NCBI GenBank assembly: GCA_031378345.1 | Contig: JANNDY010000106.1 | Coordinates: forward strand, 62,001-126,000 | Source of the DNA: Emticicia sp031378345 | Lineage (GTDB): Bacteria; Bacteroidota; Bacteroidia; Cytophagales; Spirosomataceae | Direction: 5' to 3' | DNA: 64,000 nt | Shown: positions 15,069-23,161 of the stretch, one piece after another | How positions within the stretch are numbered: position 1 is the first letter of the stretch | Layout: every line of letters starts with the position of its first letter | Notes under the pieces: model-generated | Seen by the model: only the letters and a program-made list of their open reading frames with translations | Told to the model about the DNA's origin: nothing | The model's database searches: none | Position numbers and translations under genes: made by a program

Positions 15069-17360
15069 ATGAAAAAAACAGAGGAAATATTGATGTTGGA
15101 GAAACAGTTGGGAATTAAGATTGGGGAGGATAAATATAAAATTGAAGATGGACGAGTTGTTGAGCTTGATTTAACTAAAAATCAACTCAGCGATATTTCT
15201 CCCTTAGCCAATTTAGTTAATTTAAGGGTACTTGATTTAGATCTAAATGAAATCAGCGATATTTCTCTTTTAGCCAATTTAGTTAATTTAAGTGTACTTA
15301 ATTTAGGTAATAATCAACTCAGCGATATCCCTGAAATTTTTGTTAAACAAATAAAATTAGATTATTCATTAGATAACTTTGCAAATAATATACATATAGG
15401 ACAAAATCCACTTCTTCCCGAAATCAACCAAGCCATCAAAAGCAATGGTCGTGAAGGCTTATTAGCCTATTACGATAACCTAAAAAAAGGCAAGAAACCT
15501 TTCAATGAAGCTAAATTAATATTTTTGGGCGAACCCGATGCAGGAAAAACAAGCCTTATGCGATACTTGCTCAACAAACCCTTCGACAATAATAAATCAG
15601 TAACTCGTGGTGTAAATTTGGAGCAATGGAAAATCAAAGAAACTTGGAAAAATAAAGAAGAAGATTATCGCATCAATTTTTGGGACTTTGGTGGGCAGGA
15701 AATCCAGCAATCTATTCACCAATTTTTCTTAACCGAAGGAACTTTATACATCATTGTTTTAGATGCTATCAAAGATGGACAACCCGACAAATATTTGTCG
15801 TACCTCAATAATTACGCCCCTGATTCACCTTTTATCATTGTCCTTAATAAAATTAAGGCACATCCGAGTGCAAAAATCACTACAAATCTACTTTCCGAAG
15901 ATTATGCCAATCGCCTAAAAGGCATTTTTCGGGTTTCTATCAAGGCGGCTTCTCACGGAGAAAAACCTTTTGTAGAGGAAATGGAGGCCTTAGAAAAAAC
16001 CATCCGAGCAACGCTCATGGATTTGCCTTATATTCATCAAGAAGTTCCCAAAAGTTATTTTGATGTGAAGCAAAATCTCGAAGAAAAATATACGAAAAAA
16101 ATACCGTATTTGAGCAATGACACTTATTTGCAGATTTGTAAAGAAAATAACGTTGTAGCCAAAACCGAAGATGATTTACTGAAATACCTAAATTTGCTCG
16201 GCACAGTTCGTTTTTTTGACCGACCAAACCTTCGTAATCTTCAAATTCTGAACCCCGAATGGCTGACCGATGGTATTTATCGCATCATCACCCACGACCG
16301 TACCGCTCAATATTTGGGCAAAATCAAAAAGGCTGATTTACGGTATATGCTACAACCCGAAAGCCCCGAACAATATTACTACGAAGTTTCGCACTACGAT
16401 TATATTATCGAAATGATGGAACAGTTCAAAGTAGCCTATTTCGACAAAACTGAAGAGGTTTTATATATTCCAGCAGCTTTTAGAGAAGACACGCCCGATG
16501 GACTTCGCCGAAATATCTATAAAAAAGATGCCCTGCATTATTATTTTCAGTACGATAATGGTCTGCCTTCGTTTCTGATTCATAGTTTTATTGTGCAGCG
16601 TTTTACCAATATTTTGCAAGAAAATTATTATTGGAATAAAGGTATTATTTTGCAAGAAGCTGCCAATGTTGAACCTTGCATAGCATTGGTCGAGCAAAAC
16701 GACCGCCGCATTGATATTTGGCTACAAGGCAAGCATCGACAAGGCTATTTGGATATTTTAAGAGAAGATTTCAGAGGGATTCACCGCACCATGAAGAGCC
16801 TGGAAGTGAAAGAATACCTCGAAATAGAAGAAGGTATTACGGTAGAATATAACCATTTGGTAGGTTTGAAGCGAAGAGGAAAAACCGAGTATTCGACCGA
16901 AACTAAAGATTATCAAATCAATGATATTCTGAAAATAGTAGAAACACCAAAAAATATTAAGCAAATGGAAGAAGCAAAAAACGAAACGCATTATCATGGC
17001 AATATCATTAATCACGGTCAAATGTCGGGCTTAGGAACTGGTTCTAAAATTAAATTTGTCAATAATTATGCTCAAAACCCAAAATTAGAAGAGTTTCGAG
17101 AGTTATTGACCGAGTTAAAAATTGCAACGCAAGAAAACAGAGAATGGCAAAATAATTTTACAATGGCACTTCAAGAAGTCTATAATTTGGAAGATGCTAC
17201 CAAGCCAAGTGAAATAAAAGCAGCAACAAGTACACTTACTACCATTTTTAACGAAGCTAAAAAAGTAAAAGATTGGGTAGGAATAGGTTTGCTTCCTGCC
17301 GAAATTGCTACCAAAGTCCCGAAAATGATTGAACTTTATCACCAGATTTTTCATTTATAA
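15069..17360 (+). CDS. Bacterial ROCO protein (LRR-Roc-COR GTPase)
   Basis: This 763-residue protein starts with a short leucine-rich-repeat block (about residues 30-100) containing three 22-residue LRRs. A Roc GTPase follows, with Walker A GEPDAGKTS (about 154-162), switch region WDFGGQE (about 204-210) and the guanine-specificity-like motif NKIK (about 260). A COR domain occupies about 325-570. The last 130 residues start with a short repetitive beta-like segment (GNIINHGQMSGLGTGSKI) and end in helices. ROCO proteins are GTP-driven signalling dimers, and several bacterial ones occur in conflict or defence islands (family knowledge). It is followed after 3 bp by the AlbA-type ATPase gene, so the two are cotranslated. 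The LRR units are nearly identical at DNA level (66-bp period), suggesting recent duplication. Confidence 0.9.
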   Translation: MKKTEEILMLEKQLGIKIGEDKYKIEDGRVVELDLTKNQLSDISPLANLVNLRVLDLDLNEISDISLLANLVNLSVLNLGNNQLSDIPEIFVKQIKLDYSLDNFANNIHIGQNPLLPEINQAIKSNGREGLLAYYDNLKKGKKPFNEAKLIFLGEPDAGKTSLMRYLLNKPFDNNKSVTRGVNLEQWKIKETWKNKEEDYRINFWDFGGQEIQQSIHQFFLTEGTLYIIVLDAIKDGQPDKYLSYLNNYAPDSPFIIVLNKIKAHPSAKITTNLLSEDYANRLKGIFRVSIKAASHGEKPFVEEMEALEKTIRATLMDLPYIHQEVPKSYFDVKQNLEEKYTKKIPYLSNDTYLQICKENNVVAKTEDDLLKYLNLLGTVRFFDRPNLRNLQILNPEWLTDGIYRIITHDRTAQYLGKIKKADLRYMLQPESPEQYYYEVSHYDYIIEMMEQFKVAYFDKTEEVLYIPAAFREDTPDGLRRNIYKKDALHYYFQYDNGLPSFLIHSFIVQRFTNILQENYYWNKGIILQEAANVEPCIALVEQNDRRIDIWLQGKHRQGYLDILREDFRGIHRTMKSLEVKEYLEIEEGITVEYNHLVGLKRRGKTEYSTETKDYQINDILKIVETPKNIKQMEEAKNETHYHGNIINHGQMSGLGTGSKIKFVNNYAQNPKLEEFRELLTELKIATQENREWQNNFTMALQEVYNLEDATKPSEIKAATSTLTTIFNEAKKVKDWVGIGLLPAEIATKVPKMIELYHQIFHL

Positions 17361-17363
17361 AGA

Positions 17364-18539
17364 ATGAAACTAAGCATTGCGGACATAGAAAAGAGAGTCA
17401 GGCTGGGAGAAGATTCTCAACATCAATTCAAAGTGAAGGTTGAAAATGCCATTTCGTTAGCAGAGGAGTTAGTTGCTTTCTCGAATGCTAAAGGTGGCTA
17501 TATTTTTATTGGTATTGATGATGAAAATGTAGTGCAAGGTATCAGCCAAGACGATATTAGAAAGCTGAATAATTTGGTTTCTAATGCTTGTAGCGAAAAC
17601 ATTGTTCCGCCTATTCATGTTACCACTGTTTTGGAAGAAATTGAAGGTAAAATAATTTTTATCATTGAAGTAGAAGAAGGTTTACAAAGACCGTATTGCA
17701 CCAAACAAGGAAAATATTTGACCAAATCGGGTGCCGATAAACGTATTCTGTCACAAGCCGAATTGTCAAGGTTATTGCAAGAAAGTGGCTCATTTCATAC
17801 CGAAGAGTTGCCAGTGAGAGGAGCAAACGTTGAAAAAGAATTAGATAAATCTACTTTCTATGTTTATTACGAAACACAATTTAAGCAAAATATTTTTGAG
17901 CAATTAGAACGCCAAAAAATCAACCTTGGGCAATTGCTCGAAAACTTGAAATTAGCTCATAATCAAGAACTTACACTGACAGGATTGTTGTTTTTTAGTA
18001 AAAATCCGCAGCTTTTTCAACCCACTTTCATCGTAAAAGCTGTTAGTTTTTATGGGAATGATATAACTGATACGAAATATTTATCAAGTGATGACATTAC
18101 GGGTACATTAGAACGTCAATATCGTTTTTCGATGGATTTTCTAAAGTCCAATCTATTGAAAACACAGAATAAGCAAGGTTTTAATTCTCATGGTGAGTTA
18201 GAGATTTCAGAAATTGCCTTAGAAGAATTAATAATGAATGCCTTGATTCACAGAGATTATAGTCGAAATTCTCCGATAAGGTTATTTGTTTTTCAGAATC
18301 GTATCGAAATTATTAGTCCAGGAGTTTTACCTAATCATCTTACTACCGAAAACGTCAAGATGGGGGTTGCAGTTCCTCGAAATCCGATTATTACCAAATT
18401 TGCCAGCGAGTTATTGCCTTATCGTGGCATTGGTTCAGGTATTTTTAGAGCTTTACAATTACACCCCAATATTGAATTATATAATGAAATCGAAACACAA
18501 CAATTCAAAGTTGTGATTCCACGAAGACAAAACCCATAG
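17364..18539 (+). CDS. Schlafen/AlbA_2 domain ATP-binding protein
   Basis: This 391-residue protein has an N-terminal AlbA_2 (Schlafen-like) domain, about 10-140: GEDSQHQFK, then ELVAFSNAKGGYIFIGIDD, and YCTKQGKYLTKSGADKRI. A helical middle is followed by a GHKL-type ATPase module (about 280-391) with ALEELIMNALIHRDYS (N-box) and ISPGVL (G1-like), as in COG2865 proteins. Members bind nucleic acid or act as regulators, and the Schlafen core is a nuclease in some. Starting 3 bp after the ROCO stop, it forms an apparent two-gene unit with it and may be the effector or sensor partner (inference). The gene ends immediately before the right flank of the island, where GMC-gene remnants begin. Confidence 0.88.
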   Translation: MKLSIADIEKRVRLGEDSQHQFKVKVENAISLAEELVAFSNAKGGYIFIGIDDENVVQGISQDDIRKLNNLVSNACSENIVPPIHVTTVLEEIEGKIIFIIEVEEGLQRPYCTKQGKYLTKSGADKRILSQAELSRLLQESGSFHTEELPVRGANVEKELDKSTFYVYYETQFKQNIFEQLERQKINLGQLLENLKLAHNQELTLTGLLFFSKNPQLFQPTFIVKAVSFYGNDITDTKYLSSDDITGTLERQYRFSMDFLKSNLLKTQNKQGFNSHGELEISEIALEELIMNALIHRDYSRNSPIRLFVFQNRIEIISPGVLPNHLTTENVKMGVAVPRNPIITKFASELLPYRGIGSGIFRALQLHPNIELYNEIETQQFKVVIPRRQNP

Positions 18540-18544
18540 CAAAA

Positions 18545-18577
18545 AAAGCGAGCCCACCTACGCAGAATCGCTCTTAA
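18545..18577. terminator. Hairpin terminator copy at the right edge of the ROCO island
   Basis: The AAGCGA...TCGCTCTT stem resembles the hairpins at 14837-14869 and 21222-21257. It follows the AlbA gene by a few bases and precedes, on the minus strand, the GMC remnant. The stem is less perfect than in the other two copies. Confidence 0.45.
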
Positions 18578-18596
18578 TTACTTGATTATCAATAAC

Positions 18597-18719
18597 TTAC
18601 AAATTCATTTTCTTCAATTCCTTCACAGCAAAATCTGCCGCACGAGCAGTCAATGCCATATAAGTGAGCGAAGGATTTACGCATGAAGCCGAGGTCATAG
18701 CTGCACCGTCTCTAAACCC
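18597..18719 (-). pseudogene. 3' fragment of a GMC oxidoreductase
   Basis: About 40 codons are preserved. The minus-strand frame reads RDGAAMTSASCVNPSLTYMA and continues to VKELKKMNL-stop, nearly identical to the C-terminus of the intact gene at 21278-22990. DNA similarity covers the terminator, stop codon and about 115 bp of coding sequence, then stops abruptly near 18712. The rest of the gene (more than 500 codons) is missing. Confidence 0.9.
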
Positions 18720-18721
18720 TA

Positions 18722-18899
18722 TTCCCCACCAATCCACGCAATTCTCCTCAATATTCTCACCCAACTATGTAGCAATCCTTGAAGGAGAAGTAGGGGTTTC
18801 TGAAAATTTTATTGGCACACCAACCAAATGAAATTTACCAATTTTTGGGCGTTCTCCTTCGATAATCTTTTATTGTTCAATCAGATGTGGGTCGCTTTT
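18722..18899 (-). pseudogene. Fragment of a CaiB/BaiF-type CoA-transferase C-terminus
   Basis: In the same minus-strand frame as the GMC fragment, the translation contains SDPHLIEQ, a TAA, KIIEGERPKIGKFHLVGVPI, KFSETPTSPSRIAT, a TAG and LGENIEE. The series DPHL, VGVPIKFSETP and LGENxEE is typical of the C-terminal part of family III CoA transferases. Two in-frame stops and the missing remainder show it is dead. The frame stays open upstream to about 18983 without clear homology. Confidence 0.7.
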
Positions 18900-19017
18900 T
18901 AAATCATATCTCAAAACAATACTCAGAAGAGTAGAAATTTCTTGTTCGTCGTAAAAGAAAACGTTTTGGTCGTAAAAGTTTCTTTACTACTAACTTATCA
19001 ACCACTTTTGCAAATAA

Positions 19018-19058
19018 ATAAGCCCCCCAACAATCTTGGACGACTACGGGAGGCTTAT
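19018..19058. repeat. 11-bp inverted repeat upstream of the lipoprotein gene
   Basis: ATAAGCCCCCC (19018-19028) pairs with GGGAGGCTTAT (19048-19058) with one non-Watson-Crick position on one strand. It lies 35 bp upstream of the ATG at 19093, in the leader region. It may be a terminator for upstream transcription or a regulatory hairpin. Confidence 0.5.
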
Positions 19059-19092
19059 CGTCTAATCTTTTAACAATTAAACAGTCAAATTT

Positions 19093-20278
19093 ATGAAAAA
19101 AAATTGCAATTATCATTGCTATTCTCACATCAATTTTGTTTTTAAATTCTTGTGATAAAAATCAAGTATTAGAGGATGTTCAACAAGTTCAAAATGAAAT
19201 AACTCTTGAATTACCAACTTTATTACCCTCAACATTAGTAAAAGAAAATGTTGAAAAAAATGGCAGAATTGGCTTAACAACTGAACAACAAACTTTAGCT
19301 ATCCAGTATGAAGAAATTGCAAGACAGTTGGCACTCAATATGGATAATTTAGACATTAGAGAGTTTATTTCTTCGGAATCGAAAAAGATGTATCATGGAG
19401 ATTATTATTTCCCATTGGCAGTAGCAAAAGAACAGAAAATCAAAGGTAAAACATTAAAGTCATTACTTGCGTCTAAAAATAAGAATGCAAGTCAAACAGA
19501 ATCTGAGAATAGAATTGATGAAATAGTGTCAAATGACAGCAAAATAATTATCGGTGTTCCTATTGAAATTTTAAAATGGAATCCAAAAACACATAAACTT
19601 TTAGTTGCAGCGTCCCCTGTAACCGAAAAAGCAAGTGTTGTAAAAGCTTTTGACTCAGAAGGTAAAATTTATTATTTAGATGGTAAAAAAGACCCAGATG
19701 TACCTGTGATTATAGTTGGACAAGATGATAGAGGTGAAATTTATAATAATATTCCTAATAATATTCCTAAATTTAACCAAAATACTAAAAACCTAAAACC
19801 AAACACAACAAGAGTTTCAGGAAATTATGAATGTATATCATGGTTGAGATGCCCTAATTTGAATGCGATTGAATCTTTTTGGTTTTTTGGGCCAGAGCTT
19901 AGATTTGAAGGTGTTGTTTATAATGACAGTTTTAGTGCTGCATTTAATGCTTTTACTAAAATTCAAACCCCGTCTAGAAATTTTGCTAATATAGGATATA
20001 CACCATTTCAAGATTTATTCCGATGGTATTTTGATGATAATCACGGACCTGACTACAATATAGTAGCTTTTGAAGATGATGACTCTGGAGCAACCCAACA
20101 ACTTACTGTTGGTGTTAGTGCTGGTAGCAAAGAAACTGTAACTGGTACGGCAAACTATCAAATAACCTATAAAGAAGAGGATAAAAAAATAGCAGCTGAA
20201 TTATTACACTATTCAAGTCAGTATTTTAATAACATAAACGATTCCCTTTTAGAAATCAGAATATTTCAACATGAATAA
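19093..20278 (+). CDS. Lipoprotein of unknown function, start frameshifted in an A8 tract
   Basis: The long frame codes from about 19097 to 20278, but the ATG at 19093 is out of frame by one base. If the run of eight A's at 19096-19103 were seven, the protein would begin MKKIAIIIAILTSILFLNSC, a textbook lipoprotein signal, and be 394 residues long. Without that, only a TTG at 19136 or an ATT start is available and the signal peptide is lost. The mature part is acidic and polar with no recognised domain. Visible features are a basic/hydrophobic stretch IIIGVPIEILKWNP, a Cys pair in YECISWLRCPN and a FRWYFDDNHGPDYN segment. It is followed by a beta-barrel gene, possibly a partner. A sequencing error is possible. 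Confidence 0.6.
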
Positions 20279-20302
20279 ATTAAAATATTTTAAACTTATG
20301 AA

Positions 20303-20350
20303 AATGTAAGTTTGAGAACTATGATTAATTTTCAAACTTACATTCAATTT
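20303..20350 (+). terminator. Terminator after the lipoprotein gene
   Basis: A perfect 13-bp stem, AATGTAAGTTTGA (20303-20315) and TCAAACTTACATT (20332-20344), with a 16-nt loop, is followed by CAATTTTTTA. It ends 18 bp before the next ATG. Confidence 0.75.
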
Positions 20351-20367
20351 TTTAATACTGTATAAAA

Positions 20368-20988
20368 ATGAAAAAAATCGCTCAAATTATCATGTTTAGC
20401 CTATTCATAAATACTGTTTATTCCCAAAAAGAAGAGGTGGTTTTTGGGGTTGGAAAGGTGTCTTTTAAAGGTATGAGCTTTATGAGCGAATACAATCATC
20501 AAATATTTAAGAATTTTAAAGTTGGTATTGGTTTTAACTTTTTTGCTACTGATCCATTTAAGCTGAGAAATATTGGAACAGAATATACTAATGATCATGT
20601 TTATATCACTTATTTTAGCACTCCAGCAAGCCAAAAAGAACTTATAAAGGAAGATATATCTAAGAATCTTATTGGGGTCAATCTAAATATTCGTTATAAT
20701 GTTCTTGGCTTATTGAAGCCTGATTCTAAGCTGAAATTTGAGGTAGGTATGCTTATGGGTTGGAAGCAAATCACAACATTAACAGCTATCAAAGCAATTG
20801 AGGGTAATGGAAACATAATTCTAAGAAAAACCGAACAAAGTCAGGACAAAGGAATTAGTCCTAATTTTGATTTGGGTTTAAGTTATAAAGTTGGTAAACG
20901 AAGCAAAATAGGCATACTATATACCTATGTTGATTATGAAAAAGGTAATACTCATTTAATAGGTCTCCAACTGGGGAGGTTATTCTGA
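20368..20988 (+). CDS. Small outer-membrane beta-barrel protein
   Basis: This 206-residue protein has a signal peptide (MKKIAQIIMFSLFINTVYSQ). The mature part consists of alternating hydrophobic/polar strands typical of an 8-stranded outer-membrane barrel, such as FKVGIGFNFFAT, NLIGVNLNIRYNVLGL, LKFEVGMLMGW, FDLGLSYKVG, KIGILYTYVDYE and the C-terminal LIGLQLGRLF, which ends in phenylalanine as barrel proteins usually do. No specific family is recognised. It follows the lipoprotein gene on the same strand, but a strong terminator lies between them, so it may have its own promoter. Confidence 0.7.
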   Translation: MKKIAQIIMFSLFINTVYSQKEEVVFGVGKVSFKGMSFMSEYNHQIFKNFKVGIGFNFFATDPFKLRNIGTEYTNDHVYITYFSTPASQKELIKEDISKNLIGVNLNIRYNVLGLLKPDSKLKFEVGMLMGWKQITTLTAIKAIEGNGNIILRKTEQSQDKGISPNFDLGLSYKVGKRSKIGILYTYVDYEKGNTHLIGLQLGRLF

Positions 20989-21065
20989 CTTGATAAAATA
21001 AGTTTATAATTTTTTACAAAATAATGAAGTCAATCATAATTCTGAAGCTTCGCTTTTTTTCAGAA

Positions 21066-21093
21066 CTTCTTTTCTTAAAGAAAAGTTTTTTTT
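21066..21093 (+). terminator. Terminator after the beta-barrel gene
   Basis: CTTTTCTT and AAGAAAAG form a tight hairpin (21069-21085) followed by eight T's. Confidence 0.6.
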
Positions 21094-21164
21094 GAATATT
21101 TGTTAGAGGCAGTTAGAAGTACGTTCTAAGCCCAGTTCTATTCTTAGTTTAATCATTCTTCATT

Positions 21165-21190
21165 ATGCCAGCCGTTTTTAAAACGGCATA
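21165..21190. repeat. GCCGTTTT/AAAACGGC palindrome
   Basis: GCCGTTTT, TA, AAACGGC (21171-21187), flanked by an imperfect ATGCC/GGCAT extension, lies in the convergent gap between the beta-barrel gene and the GMC gene. It is a short hairpin of the kind found dispersed in Bacteroidota genomes. Confidence 0.5.
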
Positions 21191-21221
21191 AGCTAATCAA
21201 TTAATTCTTTTAAAAATACCC

Positions 21222-21257
21222 AAAAAGAGCGAACCTACTCTCATAGATTCGCTCTTA
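21222..21257 (-). terminator. Terminator of the GMC oxidoreductase gene
   Basis: AAGAGCGAA and TTCGCTCTT pair around a 14-16 nt loop. The minus strand continues into a T-rich run. It is the parent-like copy of the hairpins at 14837 and 18545. Confidence 0.75.
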
Positions 21258-21277
21258 ATCACCTAACTATCAATAAC

Positions 21278-22990
21278 TTACAAATTCATTTTCTTCAATT
21301 CCTTCACAGCGAAATCTGCCGCACGAGCCGTAAGAGCCATATAAGTAAGCGAAGGATTTACGCACGATGCTGATGCCATTGCTGCACCGTCTGTAACAAA
21401 AACATTGCTTGCTCCCCACACTTGGTTATTGGCATTTAGCACCGAAGTTTTCTTATCACGACCCATACGAGCAGTACCCATTTCGTGAATACCAATACCT
21501 GGGCTTGGCGTAGGATTGTTATAAGGATTTATATTTTTGAAACCTGCCGCTTCCAACATTTCGGCTGCTTCGTTCATCATTGTTACACGCATTTTCAAGG
21601 CATTTTCGCCCCAAGCTGCATCAAATTCAACTACTGGCAAGCCCCATTTGTCGGTCTTGTCAGTAAGAATAAAACGGTTGTTTGAGTCTGGTACAGTTTC
21701 ACCAAAACCACCAAGTCCCATAGACCAAGGTCCTACATTGCTTAGTTCGTCTTTAAATGCTGCACCAAAACCGTCCATCGAATTACCACGTCCCCAAGAG
21801 GCACGACTTGCACCACCTTGATAACCAAAGCCTCGTACAAAATCACGTTTTTTGTCGCTACCCCAGTTCGTGAAACGTGGAATATAAAGACCATTGGCAC
21901 GACGACCAGAATAATACATGTCTTCCATGCCTTCGTAAGTTCCCGAAGCACCAACCGACAAGTGATGATCCATGATGTTTCTTCCCAATTGGTCAGATTC
22001 ATTTCCTAAGCCATTTGGATGTGTTTTCGACTTCGATTGCATCATAATCCAAGAAGAATTGATTGATGAGGCATTCAAGAAGATGATTTTTGCAAAATAT
22101 TCGTATTCTTCTTTTGTATTTTGGTCAATGGCTTTTACGCCAACTGCTTTGCCTTTTTCATCATCAAAAATTACTTGGTGAACAATTTTATCTGTTGTCA
22201 AAGTCAAATTACCTGTTTTGTTTGCAGCTGGCAAAGTCCCCGATTGTGTGCTAAAATAGCCTCCATAAGGGCATCCACGCATACAAGCATTACGGAATTG
22301 GCAAGAACCACGCCCCAAATCTGTTTGGATTTTGGTAGGTGCAGTCAAGTGAGCTGTACGACCGATTGTTACGGCACGACCACCAAATTTTTTATTGATG
22401 GTAGATTTAAACTCTTTCTCCACGCAATTCATGTCCATTGGCGGTTGGAAATTTCCATCGGGCAAAACATCTAAACCTTCTTTGCTGCCACTTACGCCTA
22501 TAAAACTTTCAACATAACCATACCACGGAGCTAAATCTTTGTAACGAATCGGCCAATCAATGCCATGTCCATCTTCAAGGTTCGCCGTAAAATCTTTTTC
22601 ATTCCAACGGTAACTCTGACGACCCCACATTAATGAACGTCCGCCAACGTGATAACCACGAATCCAGTCGAAACTGCGTTTTTCTAAATAAGGGTTTTGT
22701 TTGTCGTTTTCAAACATGTTGCGGTGTTCTTCACGACCAGTGTATCCTGTGCGAACACTCGCCCAATATTCTTCTTTTGCCATGCTATCCATATTGCCAC
22801 GGTGCGGAAAATCCCAAGGGTTTTTCATCGCATTTTCGTAGCCTTCTATATGCTTAATATCTCTTCCACGCTCAATCATTAGCACTTTTAAGCCTTTTTC
22901 AGTTAATTCTTTGGCAGCCCAGCCGCCTGATATTCCCGAACCTACAACGATAGCGTCATAAGTCATTTTTTCTTTACCTTGTATGTTCAT
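21278..22990 (-). CDS. GMC family oxidoreductase (FAD-dependent sugar dehydrogenase)
   Basis: This 570-residue flavoprotein has the FAD-binding Rossmann motif GSGISGGWAAKELTEKG (about 16-33), followed by the acidic ERG end of the second strand. A cysteine-containing segment, CQFRNACMRGCPYGGYFS (about 235-252), is typical of the cofactor-proximal region in this subgroup. The C-terminal catalytic area contains IHEMGTARMG and the His/Asn-type segment SCVNPSLTYMALTARAADF. It would oxidise a sugar hydroxyl, as in gluconate, sorbitol or glycoside-3 dehydrogenases, and pass electrons through a partner. The gluconate-2-dehydrogenase-subunit-3-like gene is upstream on the same strand (167 bp), matching the two-component pattern. 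A paralogue lies at 35578-37299, and 3' relics lie at 14890 and 18597. Confidence 0.92.
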   Translation of the reverse strand: MNIQGKEKMTYDAIVVGSGISGGWAAKELTEKGLKVLMIERGRDIKHIEGYENAMKNPWDFPHRGNMDSMAKEEYWASVRTGYTGREEHRNMFENDKQNPYLEKRSFDWIRGYHVGGRSLMWGRQSYRWNEKDFTANLEDGHGIDWPIRYKDLAPWYGYVESFIGVSGSKEGLDVLPDGNFQPPMDMNCVEKEFKSTINKKFGGRAVTIGRTAHLTAPTKIQTDLGRGSCQFRNACMRGCPYGGYFSTQSGTLPAANKTGNLTLTTDKIVHQVIFDDEKGKAVGVKAIDQNTKEEYEYFAKIIFLNASSINSSWIMMQSKSKTHPNGLGNESDQLGRNIMDHHLSVGASGTYEGMEDMYYSGRRANGLYIPRFTNWGSDKKRDFVRGFGYQGGASRASWGRGNSMDGFGAAFKDELSNVGPWSMGLGGFGETVPDSNNRFILTDKTDKWGLPVVEFDAAWGENALKMRVTMMNEAAEMLEAAGFKNINPYNNPTPSPGIGIHEMGTARMGRDKKTSVLNANNQVWGASNVFVTDGAAMASASCVNPSLTYMALTARAADFAVKELKKMNL

Positions 22991-23023
22991 TAGATTGAAT
23001 AGATTATTTTTAAGTATTTTTTT

Positions 23024-23161
23024 TGAGGAATTAGGTAATAGGATTTAGGTGTTAGATTATTCTTTCTTTATGCCTAATTTCTATTCTCTAAAACCCGAAC
23101 ATTTGAGGAATTTAGGTATTAGTTTTTATCTAAATCCTATTTCCTAAAACCTAAATCCTAC
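23024..23161. repeat. Inverted word repeat between the GMC gene and its partner
   Basis: The word GAATTAGGTAATAGGATTTA (23029 onward) is repeated directly as GAATTTAGGTATTAG (23108) and inverted as CTAAATCCTATTTCCTAAAA plus CCTAAATCCTA (23131-23161), running into the stop region of the upstream gene. A similar word (CCTAAAACCTAATTCCTA) is at 23-40 of the window. The arms form a long imperfect hairpin in the intercistronic RNA. Confidence 0.65.
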
